NCBI GenBank assembly: GCA_035248685.1
Contig: DATFHF010000081.1
Coordinates: 1-64,000, forward strand
Length of the DNA: 64,000 bases
Direction of reading: 5' to 3'
Source: Jatrophihabitans_A sp035248685
GTDB taxonomy: Bacteria > Actinomycetota > Actinomycetes > Mycobacteriales > Jatrophihabitantaceae
Shown here: piece by piece, positions 52,995-61,917 of the stretch
Position numbering within the stretch: the first letter of the stretch is position 1
Layout: the number at the start of each line of letters is the position of its first letter
Notes under the pieces: generated by a model
Database searches by the model: none
Seen by the model: the letters and a program-made list of their open reading frames with translations, nothing else
Told to the model about the DNA's origin: nothing
Program-made: the position numbers and the translations under genes

Positions 52995-54359
52995 GTGGCA
53001 CATCCGCGATACGCATCCGCCGGCGCGCGCCTGAACTTCTCGCTCTCCCAAACCCTCTTCGGCATGATCGTCATCACGATGGCGGTGCTGCTGGTGCTGC
53101 CGGCAGTCAGATCCGGCGGTAGCCGGGTCGCCGCGGCTACCGTCGCCGCACCGCCGGTCGCCGCGACCGGTGCCGCCAGCAGCAGCGCCGCACCGGCCAG
53201 GCCGGCGGATCCGGCCTGGGTGCTGGCCGCCGGTGACATTCGACCGTCCCGGATCGGCAGTGCGCTGCCGATCGAACCGGTCGCCGATGTGGTCTACGGC
53301 CCGGCCGGCCCGATCGGGGCGCTGGGCATACCGGTGATGGTGCTCAGGGCATACCACCTGGCCGCCGACCGACTGGCCCTCGATCAGCCGGCCTGCAAGC
53401 TGCCGTGGTGGCTGCTCGCCGGCATCGGTCACACCGAGTCCGGCCATGCCGAGTCCGGCCGGCTGCTGCCCAACGGCACCACCCGCGGCCGGATCCTCGG
53501 CCCGGTCCTCAATGGCGGCATCGCCGGCGATGCGGTCATCACCGACACCGACCACGGCTTCTACGACGGCGACACCCGCTACGACCGGGCCGTCGGTCCG
53601 ATGCAGTTCATCCCGTCCACCTGGGTGATCTGGGGCGCCGACGGCAACGGTGACGGCAAGCGGGATCCGAACAACATCTACGACTCGACGCTGGCCGCCG
53701 CACGCTACCTGTGCGCCGACGGCCGCAACCTGTCGACGGCAGCCGGCATCGACGCCGCGGTGCTGAGCTACAACCACTCACTGCCCTACCTGGAAACCGT
53801 GCTGGCCTGGGGCACCGCCTACCGCGACGGCGCCTCGTCCGTGCAGGACAGCCCGCTGCCGGTGGTCGTCGATGTCACCAAGGTGCGCCCGCCGGTCAGC
53901 TCGCGGCCGCCGACCCACAAGATCAATATCTCGACGCCGGCCAATGTCGCGTCGGCGTCCGGCAGCCCGTCGGCGTCCGGCAGCGGGCCGCTCACCAGCA
54001 GTGACACCGCACAGCCCAGCTGCACCGAAAGCTCTTCGACCAGCGCCAGCACGTCCGGGCACAGCTCGACCGCCGGCAAACCGTCCGCGGTGTCCAGCTC
54101 GGGCAGCGCATCGGTGGCAGCATCCACGAGCCGACCGTCCGGCAGCAGCTCGACGTCCGGTAGTAGCTCGGCATCGGCGTCCGGTAGTAGCTCGGCGTCG
54201 GCAGCGGCAGCCTCGGCCGGGACGGCGACCGCGGACGGTAGCTTGTCGCCGGTCGACAAGTCGAGCTCGCCGGTCGACAAGTCGGCATCCTCGGCAGCTA
54301 CCAGCTCGACCTCGTCGTCGACCAGCTCCCCGCAACCCACCAGCTGCGCCAGCAAGTAG
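52995..54359 (+). CDS. membrane-anchored lytic murein transglycosylase with Ser-rich tail
   Basis: 454 residues. One N-terminal membrane helix (LFGMIVITMAVLLVLPAV) precedes an SLT-like domain with catalytic Glu148 in GIGHTESGH, VGPMQFIPSTW and AVLSYNHSLPYLETVLAW. This is the MltB-related architecture common in actinobacteria. The last ~160 residues are a Ser/Ala/Thr-rich, probably extracellular disordered tail with internal duplications (SGSSSAS, LSPVDKSSSPVDKS). GTG start; the 190-bp upstream region shows no recognisable riboswitch. Confidence 0.9.
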   Translation: MAHPRYASAGARLNFSLSQTLFGMIVITMAVLLVLPAVRSGGSRVAAATVAAPPVAATGAASSSAAPARPADPAWVLAAGDIRPSRIGSALPIEPVADVVYGPAGPIGALGIPVMVLRAYHLAADRLALDQPACKLPWWLLAGIGHTESGHAESGRLLPNGTTRGRILGPVLNGGIAGDAVITDTDHGFYDGDTRYDRAVGPMQFIPSTWVIWGADGNGDGKRDPNNIYDSTLAAARYLCADGRNLSTAAGIDAAVLSYNHSLPYLETVLAWGTAYRDGASSVQDSPLPVVVDVTKVRPPVSSRPPTHKINISTPANVASASGSPSASGSGPLTSSDTAQPSCTESSSTSASTSGHSSTAGKPSAVSSSGSASVAASTSRPSGSSSTSGSSSASASGSSSASAAAASAGTATADGSLSPVDKSSSPVDKSASSAATSSTSSSTSSPQPTSCASK

Positions 54360-54448
54360 CGTTCACGGCGCGGATTGTGGTTGGCCGCAATCCCGGTGGG
54401 CTGATACCGAGCTGACAGGCCGCTGACCCAGATGGGAAGATCGACCGC

Positions 54449-55462
54449 GTGAGCTCTAAACCGCGCGTCCTGTCCGGTATCCAGCCGACTGGGGATTCCA
54501 TGCAGCTGGGCAACTACCTGGGCGCGGTGCGCAACTGGGTGGGTATGCAGGACGGTTACGACGCGTTCTACTGCGTGGTCGACCTGCACGCGCTCACGCT
54601 GGAGCTGCCGGACCCCGACGCGCTGCGGCAACGCACCCGAATCGTCACCGCGCAGCTGCTGGCCGCCGGCCTGGATCAGAACCGGTGTGCGCTGTTCGTC
54701 CAGTCCCACCTGTACGAGCACCCGCAGCTGACCTGGGTGCTGGAATGCCTGACCGGTTTCGGCGAGGCCAGCCGGATGACCCAGTTCAAGGACAAGTCGA
54801 CTCGGATCGGCGCCGAGCGGCTGGGCGTCGGACTGTTCACCTACCCGGTCCTTCAGGCGGCCGACATCCTGCTGTACCAAGCCGAATACGTGCCGGTCGG
54901 GGAGGACCAGCGCCAGCACCTGGAGCTGACCCGCACCCTTGCCCAGCGGTTCAACGCCAAGTACGGACCGACCTTCGTGGTGCCGGAAGCATTCATCGGC
55001 AAGGCGACCGCCAAAATCCTGGATCTGCAGGATCCGACCGCCAAGATGTCGAAATCCCGGGCGGACGCCGGCACGGTGTACCTGTCCGACGATCCGGCAG
55101 TCATTACCCGCAAGATCAAGCGGGCGGTGACCGACACCGACAACGAGATCCGCTATGACCCGCAGGCCAAGCCCGGCGTGTCGAACCTGTTGGCGATCCT
55201 CGCGGCCTTCACCGACGCGAGCGTGGAATCGGTCGAGAAGGACTTCGCCGGCCAGGGCTACGGTGCGCTCAAGACTGCGGTGGCCGAGGTGGTTGTCGAG
55301 TTCGCCCAGCCGTTCGCCGCGCGTACCAAACAGCTACTCGACGATCCGGCCGAGCTGGACCGGATCCTGGCCCGCGGTGCCGAACGAGCCCGCTCAGTGG
55401 CCGGCCCGACCGTCGCCGATGCCTATGCCAAGGTCGGGTTCTTGCCGCCCGCCGTAGGCTGA
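54449..55462 (+). CDS. trpS: tryptophanyl-tRNA synthetase
   Basis: A 337-residue class I aminoacyl-tRNA synthetase. The HIGH-equivalent is MQLGNYLGAV (Q-L-G-N) after SGIQPTGDS. KMSKS is intact in TAKMSKSRAD. PVGEDQRQHLELTR is the tRNA/adenylate region. Charges tRNA-Trp. GTG start. Followed closely by the 2'-5' RNA ligase-like gene. Confidence 0.96.
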   Translation: MSSKPRVLSGIQPTGDSMQLGNYLGAVRNWVGMQDGYDAFYCVVDLHALTLELPDPDALRQRTRIVTAQLLAAGLDQNRCALFVQSHLYEHPQLTWVLECLTGFGEASRMTQFKDKSTRIGAERLGVGLFTYPVLQAADILLYQAEYVPVGEDQRQHLELTRTLAQRFNAKYGPTFVVPEAFIGKATAKILDLQDPTAKMSKSRADAGTVYLSDDPAVITRKIKRAVTDTDNEIRYDPQAKPGVSNLLAILAAFTDASVESVEKDFAGQGYGALKTAVAEVVVEFAQPFAARTKQLLDDPAELDRILARGAERARSVAGPTVADAYAKVGFLPPAVG

Positions 55463-55468
55463 GCACTG

Positions 55469-55993
55469 ATGGCAGCTATCGTCCGGGTCGGTGTCGCCTT
55501 TGCGATACCCCAACCGCACGCCTCCGTCCTGGTCGGTTGGCGGCGGGCCATCGGCGACCCGGAGGCGGACAAGATCCCGCCGCACGTGACGTTGCTGCCA
55601 CCTACCGAGTTCGACGTCGACCAGCTCGACGTGGTCGAAAAGCACCTGGCCGAGGTCGCCTCCGGCGCCGAGCCGTTCACCATGCGGTTGGCCGGCACCG
55701 GCACCTTCCGCCCGGTCTCGCAGGTGGTTTTCGTTCAGGTCTCGGCCGGCATCGCCGACTGCGAGCGGCTGGAGCGCGCATTGCGGCAGGAGCCGATCCA
55801 GCGGGAACTGGAGTACCCGTACCACCCGCACGTCACCGTCGGGCACGACATCGCCGACGATCAGTTGGACGAGGCATATCACGGCCTTCGTGATTTCGTT
55901 GCGCAGTTCCCGATCGATCGCTTCACGATGTACTCCCAGGATCGGGACGGCACCTGGCAGACCCATCGCGAGTTCGAGCTGACGGGACCCTGA
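55469..55993 (+). CDS. 2'-5' RNA ligase / cyclic phosphodiesterase family protein
   Basis: 174 residues with the two HxT motifs of the 2H phosphoesterase superfamily: PPHVTLLPP (near residue 33) and YHPHVTVGHD (near 125). These form the catalytic pair hydrolysing or ligating 2',5' or cyclic phosphate bonds in RNA or nucleotides. Six nt after trpS, so probably co-transcribed; same pairing occurs in other actinobacteria. Confidence 0.9.
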   Translation: MAAIVRVGVAFAIPQPHASVLVGWRRAIGDPEADKIPPHVTLLPPTEFDVDQLDVVEKHLAEVASGAEPFTMRLAGTGTFRPVSQVVFVQVSAGIADCERLERALRQEPIQRELEYPYHPHVTVGHDIADDQLDEAYHGLRDFVAQFPIDRFTMYSQDRDGTWQTHREFELTGP

Positions 55994-55998
55994 GCCCG

Positions 55999-57123
55999 GT
56001 GGCCGAGCATCCGGGGCGGCGGCCGGCTTCGGATCGACCCGGTCTGCGCGCCCGCGCCGCAGCCCGCTGGCAACGATTGCGCGCACGGTACCCCGGCCTG
56101 GACCACCTGGCCACCAGCTACCGGCACTACCAGAGCCGACACGGCGACCACCTGGCCGCCGCTATCACCTACTTCAGCTTCCTGGCGCTGTTTCCGCTGA
56201 TCCTGCTGGGCGTATCGGTCACCGGGTTCGTGCTGGACGCGGTGCCACACCTGCAAACCGAGCTGTACGCGCACCTCACCGCGCAGCTGCCGGGCAGTTT
56301 CGGCAAAACCGTGAAGGACATCGTCGCCGCGGCCATCCGGCAGCGGACCGCGGTCGGCGTGGTCGGGTTGGCCGGTGTCGCATTGACCGGCCTGGGCTGG
56401 ATCGACAACCTGCGGACAGGCATCGACACGGTGTGGGGACTGCCCGAGCGCAAGCGCTCGTTCCTGGCCAAGAAGGCGGCGGACGCGCTGGTGCTGGCCG
56501 GTCTCGGGGTCGGCGTGGTGCTCTCGCTGTCGATCACCGTCGGCGGGACCGCCGCCGGCGGCTGGGTGCTGCGCCGGCTCGGCGCCGACCGGATCACCGG
56601 TGCCGGCACGCTGACCGCGATCATGGCGCTGCTGCTGGGGATCGCCGGCGGCATGCTGGTCTTCGGCTGGGTGATGATCCGGCTGCCGGCTGTCCGGATC
56701 AGCTCGCGCACCGCCTGGCGGTCGACGCTGCTGGCCGCGGTCGGCTTCGAGGTGCTCAAAGTGGTGGGCACGTACTACATCGCCCGGGTGACCAAGTCAC
56801 CGGCGGCAGCGGTGATCGGGCCGGCGCTCGGCGTGCTGATCTGGATCAACCTGGTGTCGCGCTACTTGCTGTTCTGCGTGGCCTGGGCGGCCACCGCCCG
56901 GGACTCGCCGCAGTTGCCCGACCCGGTCGATCGGCCGGTGATCGGGCCGCCGGTCGGTTCCGCTGCGTCTCCGGCAGGGCCGCTCTCACCGGCAGGGCCG
57001 CTCTCACCGGCCGGAGTCGCTGCCGGCCTGGTCAGCGTCGGCGCCGCGCTCGGCGCCGGAGCACTCGCCCTCCTGCGACTGCGACGCAGCCGAGCCAGAG
57101 GCCGCCGGCTATCGCAGCGCTGA
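55999..57123 (+). CDS. YihY/BrkB (YhjD-like) family membrane protein
   Basis: 374 residues with about six membrane helices. The family segment HYQSRHGDHLAAAITYFSFLALFPLILL is followed by GLGWIDNLRTGIDTVWGLPERKRSFL and LIWINLVSRYLLFCVAWAAT. Function of the family is uncertain (a transporter has been proposed). The C-terminal ~60 residues contain direct SPAGPL repeats and end in a basic tail encoded antisense to the dacB end. GTG start 5 nt after the RNA ligase-like gene. Confidence 0.88.
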   Translation: MAEHPGRRPASDRPGLRARAAARWQRLRARYPGLDHLATSYRHYQSRHGDHLAAAITYFSFLALFPLILLGVSVTGFVLDAVPHLQTELYAHLTAQLPGSFGKTVKDIVAAAIRQRTAVGVVGLAGVALTGLGWIDNLRTGIDTVWGLPERKRSFLAKKAADALVLAGLGVGVVLSLSITVGGTAAGGWVLRRLGADRITGAGTLTAIMALLLGIAGGMLVFGWVMIRLPAVRISSRTAWRSTLLAAVGFEVLKVVGTYYIARVTKSPAAAVIGPALGVLIWINLVSRYLLFCVAWAATARDSPQLPDPVDRPVIGPPVGSAASPAGPLSPAGPLSPAGVAAGLVSVGAALGAGALALLRLRRSRARGRRLSQR

Positions 57124-58291
57124 TCGGCGCCAGCACCAGCCACCGATCGTTCGCGCTGAGCGCCCCGGACAAGCTCGGCGCTTCGAAATCCACCCCTCCG
57201 GTCTGCTCGCGGGCCACCGCCGGGCCGGCCCGATATGCCGCCGGCGTTATCGGTCCGGCCAGCGTGCCGACCGGCTGGACGGTGCCGGGCAAGCTAAATC
57301 CCCAGTCAAATAGGGCCGCCGCCTGCTGATATTGATCCAACGGCACCCGCTGGTCGCGCAGCAGGATCACCCCCAGGGTGTGGCCGTTGCGTCGGGCGGC
57401 AGCCAGGTACGTGTGCTGGGCGGCGTCGGTGTAGCCACTCTTGGCCAGCACCGCGCCGGGCACCGCGTTGAAGAAGTCCTGGTTCTGGTTGTCGAACTCA
57501 TAAACGCCGACCTTGCCGTACCGGCTGGCCTTCGGCGGGTAGCTCGCGCGCGGCAACCGGTCATAGCCGACTAGCCGAGGCTGCTGGACGGCGGCCCGCA
57601 ACACCAGTGCCAGGTCGTAGGCCGAGGTCAGCTGCTGCCAGCCGTCCAGGCCGGATGGGGTCTGCACCAGCGTGTCGTAGCCGCCGAGCCGGGCGATCTC
57701 GGCATTCATCTGGGCGACCGTGCTGGCCACCCCGCCGTTCGCCTCGGCCAGTGCGGTCGCCGCGTCGTTGGCCGATACCAGCAGCATTGCCTGAAAGAGC
57801 TGGTCGACGCTGTATCGGGCACCGGTCAGCAGGCCGACCGCGGAGCCTTCGGCCGCCGCCGCCCGGGCCGAAATGGTCACCAGCTTGCTGCCCGGCAGCT
57901 TCGGTAACACGGTGATCGCGGTGAGCAGCTTCAGCACGCTCGCCGGTTGGTAACGACCGTGCGGGTCCCGGGCGGCCAGCACCGCGCCGGTGTCCAGGTC
58001 GGCCAGGATCCAGCTGTGCGCGCCGATGTTTTTCGGCAGCGCCGGTGAGCCGGTCGGCACCACCAGGCCCCGGCTGGCCAACCGGGCGCCGCCGGGCACC
58101 GTGCCGTCCGGGGCGAGCCCACCGGCCGGCGGATGGGGATTCGGCGCGCTGGGCGAGGCCAGCGACGAGGTCGGTCGGGGAGCGGTGGGTGCGGCCGCGG
58201 CCAGCGGAGTGCCGGCAACCAGCAACGCGCAGCCGAAGAGCGCGGCACCGATGACTCGGCAGCCGGGCAGCAGTTGCGCTCCGGATGGCAC
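57032..58291 (-). CDS. D-alanyl-D-alanine carboxypeptidase (S11, DacB-like)
   Basis: 419 residues. Sec signal peptide at the N-terminus (ALFGCALLVAGTPLAAAAP), then the penicillin-binding fold with SxxK Ser118-Lys121 (PASVLKLLTA), SxN Ser173-Asn175 (VSANDA) and KTG-equivalent KSG 285-287. A C-terminal membrane helix (WLVLAPISAAIAGGLWLGCVAVAG) and basic tail anchor it. Trims peptidoglycan stem peptides outside the cell. GTG start. Its 3' end overlaps the convergent YihY gene by 92 bp. Confidence 0.93.
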   Translation of the reverse strand: MPSGAQLLPGCRVIGAALFGCALLVAGTPLAAAAPTAPRPTSSLASPSAPNPHPPAGGLAPDGTVPGGARLASRGLVVPTGSPALPKNIGAHSWILADLDTGAVLAARDPHGRYQPASVLKLLTAITVLPKLPGSKLVTISARAAAAEGSAVGLLTGARYSVDQLFQAMLLVSANDAATALAEANGGVASTVAQMNAEIARLGGYDTLVQTPSGLDGWQQLTSAYDLALVLRAAVQQPRLVGYDRLPRASYPPKASRYGKVGVYEFDNQNQDFFNAVPGAVLAKSGYTDAAQHTYLAAARRNGHTLGVILLRDQRVPLDQYQQAAALFDWGFSLPGTVQPVGTLAGPITPAAYRAGPAVAREQTGGVDFEAPSLSGALSANDRWLVLAPISAAIAGGLWLGCVAVAGGRVLRRRARRRR

Positions 58292-58294
58292 CCG

Positions 58295-58311
58295 ATCAGG
58301 CTAGGCCTGAT
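58295..58311. promoter_or_regulatory. palindrome immediately upstream of the carboxypeptidase start
   Basis: ATCAGGC-TAG-GCCTGAT, perfect 7-bp arms with a 3-bp loop, 4 to 20 nt before the GTG. It occupies the place expected for the ribosome-binding site and could hinder initiation or be an operator. Confidence 0.3.
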
Positions 58312-58374
58312 TGCGGCCACCGGTGTGAAAACCGAGGCTGACGCGCCGTGCTGGGACTCTTGCCCGACCGGCGC

Positions 58375-58408
58375 TGGCACACGGTGCCATTTCGTGATCG
58401 GATGGCAC
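58375..58408. promoter_or_regulatory. putative operator upstream of glpK
   Basis: Three alternating half-sites: TGGCAC (58375-58380), GTGCCA (58384-58389) and TGGCAC (58403-58408). They give a tight palindrome TGGCAC-ACG-GTGCCA and a longer one, GTGCCAT-N11-ATGGCAC. Located 40 to 75 nt before the glpK start, as expected for a repressor or activator site. The regulator is unknown. Confidence 0.45.
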
Positions 58409-58448
58409 GATCGTCGGTTCAGGTCGGCAATCTCAGGGAGAACTAGAA

Positions 58449-59960
58449 GTGGCTGACTTTGTCGGAGCACTCGATCAGGGCACCACCAGCTCGCGGTTCA
58501 TGATTTTCGACCACGCCGGCAACGAACGCGGCAAGCATCAGCTGGAACACGAGCAGATCCTGCCTCGAGCCGGCTGGGTCGAGCACAATCCCGTTGAAAT
58601 CTGGGAACGATCCAGTGCGGTGCTGCAAACCGCCATCGACGCCGCCGGCGTGGCCACCTCAGACTTCGCCGCGTTGGGAATCACCAACCAGCGCGAGACC
58701 ACCGTGGTGTGGAACCGGCGGACCGGCCGTCCCTACTACAACGCGATCGTCTGGCAGGACACCCGTACCGACCGGATTGCCGCCGCGCTCGAACGGGATG
58801 GTTCCGGCGAGCTGATCCGATCCCGGGCCGGGCTGCCGCCGGCGACCTACTTCTCCGGCGCGAAGATCCAATGGATATTGGAGAATGTCGACGGGGTGCG
58901 GAAGGCTGCCGAGGCAGGTGATGCGGTTTTCGGCACAACTGACAGCTGGTTGCTGTGGAACCTCACCGGCGGAGTACGGGGTGGAGTCCATCTCACCGAC
59001 GTCACCAATGCCAGCCGGACCATGCTGATGAACCTGGAAAGCCTCGATTGGGACGAGGAATTGCTGGCCTTGTTCGGCATCCCGCGGGCCATGCTGCCCG
59101 AGATCCGGCCGTCGTCGGATCCGGCCGGTTACGGTGAGGTCAGCATGCCCGGTGCGGTGGCCGGCATCCCGTTGACCGGGGCGCTGGGCGATCAGCAGGC
59201 GGCCACCGTCGGGCAGGTGTGTTTCGCGCCGGGCGAGGCCAAGAACACCTATGGCACCGGCAACTTCATGCTGCTCAATACCGGGAGCCAATTGGTACGC
59301 AGCAACAATGGCCTGCTTTCTACGGTGTGTTACCAGTTCGGTTCGGCGCCGGCGGTGTATGCGCTGGAAGGCTCGATTGCGGTCACCGGCTCGGCTGTGC
59401 AGTGGTTGCGAGACCAGCTGGGCATTATCTCCGGGGCGTCGGAGATCGAGGGGCTGGCCGGTCAGGTATCCGACAACGGCGGGGTGTACTTCGTCCCGGC
59501 GTTCTCCGGACTGTTCGCTCCGTATTGGCGTTCGGACGCGCGGGGGGCGATTGTCGGACTGTCGCGGTTCAACACCAACGCCCACCTGGCTCGAGCCACT
59601 CTGGAGGCGATTTGCTACCAGAGCCGGGATGTCGCCGAGGCGATGGAGCAGGACTCCGGCGTGCACCTTGAGGTGCTGAAGGTGGACGGCGGCGTCACCG
59701 CCAACGACCTGTGCATGCAACTTCAGGCCGACATCCTCGGGGTGCCGGTATCCCGTCCGATAGTGGCCGAGACCACCGCGTTGGGTGCCGCCTACGCCGC
59801 CGGGTTGGCGGTCGGGTTCTGGCAAGATACCGATGAACTCAGGCAGAACTGGAAGGAAGACCGACGTTGGTCGCCGGAGTGGAGCGACCGGCAGCGGGCT
59901 GAAGGTTATGCGGGTTGGCAGAAGGCTGTCGAACGCACGTTGAACTGGACTGAGGTCTAG
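58449..59960 (+). CDS. glpK: glycerol kinase
   Basis: A 503-residue FGGY kinase phosphorylating glycerol to glycerol-3-phosphate. ALDQGTTSSR (phosphate 1), TNQRETTVVWN, SGAKIQWILEN, ALGDQQAATVGQ, the adenosine motif and EGSIAVTGSAVQWLRD are all present, as is the C-terminal VDGGVTANDLCMQLQADIL. GTG start with AGGGAGA 7-13 nt upstream. A transporter (glpF) or glpD is not adjacent. The stop codon overlaps that of the convergent esterase. Confidence 0.97.
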   Translation: MADFVGALDQGTTSSRFMIFDHAGNERGKHQLEHEQILPRAGWVEHNPVEIWERSSAVLQTAIDAAGVATSDFAALGITNQRETTVVWNRRTGRPYYNAIVWQDTRTDRIAAALERDGSGELIRSRAGLPPATYFSGAKIQWILENVDGVRKAAEAGDAVFGTTDSWLLWNLTGGVRGGVHLTDVTNASRTMLMNLESLDWDEELLALFGIPRAMLPEIRPSSDPAGYGEVSMPGAVAGIPLTGALGDQQAATVGQVCFAPGEAKNTYGTGNFMLLNTGSQLVRSNNGLLSTVCYQFGSAPAVYALEGSIAVTGSAVQWLRDQLGIISGASEIEGLAGQVSDNGGVYFVPAFSGLFAPYWRSDARGAIVGLSRFNTNAHLARATLEAICYQSRDVAEAMEQDSGVHLEVLKVDGGVTANDLCMQLQADILGVPVSRPIVAETTALGAAYAAGLAVGFWQDTDELRQNWKEDRRWSPEWSDRQRAEGYAGWQKAVERTLNWTEV

Positions 59961-60877
59961 ATGTTGTCGGAGACGAAGGCGAGCTGAGCCGGCGCCATCC
60001 GCCGCCAATAGCCCAGCGTATGGCCGCCGGCTGAGAACTCGCCGGCCGGGCGGCGCGGAAAGCCTTTGACATAATGCTCGGCCGCGTTGATGAATCCGTC
60101 ACCGGTGCCGCAATCCACCCGGACGGCGATGCCACGCAGATCCTGCTGGTGTCCGAAGACGGTATGTGCCGTGTAGTCGGCGGCATCGTCGAACGCACCG
60201 GGCGCGGTATCGCCGGCGTGCAGCCACAGCGCCGGGCTTTCGGCCACGCAGGTCGACACCCGTGCCGAGCCCAGCATGCCCGCCAACAGCAGCGCGCCGT
60301 AGCCGCCCATTGACCAGCCGAGTAAGGCGATTCGGTTGGTCCGAAGCCCGCGTGTCCGCAACATCGGCAGCAACTCGTCGGTGACCATCGCCCCGGAATT
60401 CTCGCCAGTTCGGCGTTGATGCCAGTAGGTGTCACCGCCGTCAACGCTCGCAATGGCGAACGGCCGTTTTCCGGTCGCCGTCAGTTGAGCGAGGTAGTAC
60501 TGGAGTCCCAGGTCATTGCCGAACGCTGAGGAGTGGTTGCCGCCGCGACCATGTAGGACGACGAGTACCGGCAGGTCGGTCGTATTGCCGGGCGGATAGC
60601 CGATCGACCAGCCACAGCGCACGCCGTTACGGCGCCGGGATACGAACGATCCGCTGATCACTTGGCCGGGTCGAACATCGGGCAGCTGACCGTCCCGACC
60701 GTCGAGGCCCAGGTGGGCGTACAGCCAGGACCGACCGGGCAGGATGCCTTGTTCGACACCTGCCGCCCCGGCCGCGACGCCTACGGCGGCGAGTGCCCCG
60801 GCGCCGAGCAGCGTGCGCCGGGAGACAATGCGTCCTCGGGACGCCGGCCTGGTGTCCGGTTGATCTGCCACCGGCAC
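59957..60877 (-). CDS. Tat-exported alpha/beta-hydrolase (esterase)
   Basis: 306 residues. Twin-arginine signal (VSRRTLLGAGALAAVGVAAGAAG) near residue 18, then a D-type esterase fold: LVVLHGRGGNHSS (oxyanion), nucleophile GWSMGGYGALL, Asp in RVDCGTGDGF and His in SAGGHTLGYWR. Resembles extracellular mycolyltransferase/esterase-like hydrolases; substrate unknown. Ends on the shared CTAG with glpK. Confidence 0.87.
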   Translation of the reverse strand: MPVADQPDTRPASRGRIVSRRTLLGAGALAAVGVAAGAAGVEQGILPGRSWLYAHLGLDGRDGQLPDVRPGQVISGSFVSRRRNGVRCGWSIGYPPGNTTDLPVLVVLHGRGGNHSSAFGNDLGLQYYLAQLTATGKRPFAIASVDGGDTYWHQRRTGENSGAMVTDELLPMLRTRGLRTNRIALLGWSMGGYGALLLAGMLGSARVSTCVAESPALWLHAGDTAPGAFDDAADYTAHTVFGHQQDLRGIAVRVDCGTGDGFINAAEHYVKGFPRRPAGEFSAGGHTLGYWRRMAPAQLAFVSDNI

Positions 60878-60999
60878 AGTGTGGCAAGGTTGCCGCCCCA
60901 GCGGTGTTCATGGCGCACCGCCGTCCACAGCGGAACTTGCTGTCCACAGATCGTCTTCGCCCCGGCGATCGGCGGCTCGGCAGCAATGAGCATGGTCCG

Positions 61000-61917
61000 G
61001 TGTCTAGTTCCCCGCCGCCGGTATCGCTGGTGCTGTCGCGCGCCGCGCTGGCCGGCCGAGGTGTGAGTCGTGCGCAACTGCGCGCTCAGTTGGCGGCCGG
61101 CCGCTGGCAACGCCACGGCGCGGCGATCGTGTTGCAGGACGGGCCGCTCAGCCGGGAACAGCGCTGGCAGGTCGGCTTGGTGAACGTCGGTCCGCGGGCG
61201 GTGCTGACGGCGTTCACCGCCGCCGAGCTGCTGGGTCTGCGGGGTTGGGAACGCGAAGAGGTACACGTGCTGGCACCACCCGGCAGCTCCGGCCGGGCAG
61301 TGCCCGGACTGCGCATCAGGGTGTACCGCAGCGGCGGCTGGCCGCCGGCCGCCGATCCGCCGGCGGTAGCGACGGCGACGGCCGGCTTGCGCTGCCATGC
61401 CGCGGGGGCGGCGATTGTGTTGGCGGCAAGCACCTTCGCGAACGCGTTGACCGGCTGCGGGATTCTCGCCGCGGCCGTGCAACAGCGGGTCGCCACCGTT
61501 GAGGCCATCGAGGGATCGCTGCTCGCCTCCGTCCGGCTGCGGCACCGCGCGATGCTGCTCGCGGCGGTGCGCGATATGGCGGGCGGCGCGCAGGCGCTCA
61601 CCGGGATAGACCTGCCAAGGCTGTGCCGGCGGTACGGCCTACCGCCACCCAGCCGGCAACTGCAACGAAGCGAACCGTCCGGACGGCGGCGCTTCCTACA
61701 CGCCGGCTGGCCACGAGCGGACGGCCGCCTTGTGGTTGCCGAGGTCGACGGGGCGCTGCACTTGAGCCGACGGCAGTGGTGGGTCGAACCAGACCGGTCG
61801 CCGGAGTTGCTGGCCGGCCCGGCGACCGTGCTGAGGTTCGCCAGCGCTGTGGTGCGCGCCGAGCCGCGGCTGGTAGCAGCCCAATTGCGCCGCGCGCTCG
61901 AACTCGCCGAGCCATAA
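61000..61917 (+). CDS. AbiEi-like N-terminus plus DUF559-type endonuclease-like protein
   Basis: About 305 residues. The N-terminal ~90 resemble the winged-helix AbiEi antitoxin-type domain (LSRAALAGRGVSRAQLRAQLAAGRWQRHGAAIVLQ). The C-terminus has the Vsr/DUF559-like nuclease pattern: EVDGALHLSRRQWWVEPDRSPELL and TVLRFASAVVRAEP. This two-part layout is frequent in actinobacteria and lacks a demonstrated function. No AbiEii partner is adjacent. GTG 61000 is the most economical start; the frame is open further upstream. Confidence 0.72.
   Translation: MSSSPPPVSLVLSRAALAGRGVSRAQLRAQLAAGRWQRHGAAIVLQDGPLSREQRWQVGLVNVGPRAVLTAFTAAELLGLRGWEREEVHVLAPPGSSGRAVPGLRIRVYRSGGWPPAADPPAVATATAGLRCHAAGAAIVLAASTFANALTGCGILAAAVQQRVATVEAIEGSLLASVRLRHRAMLLAAVRDMAGGAQALTGIDLPRLCRRYGLPPPSRQLQRSEPSGRRRFLHAGWPRADGRLVVAEVDGALHLSRRQWWVEPDRSPELLAGPATVLRFASAVVRAEPRLVAAQLRRALELAEP

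Noticed and set aside
54490..54520. Q-L-G-N in place of H-x-G-H in TrpS read as a broken active site
   Set aside because: Tryptophanyl-tRNA synthetases commonly have divergent first residues here (such as TIGN), and KMSKS is intact, so the enzyme is probably normal.
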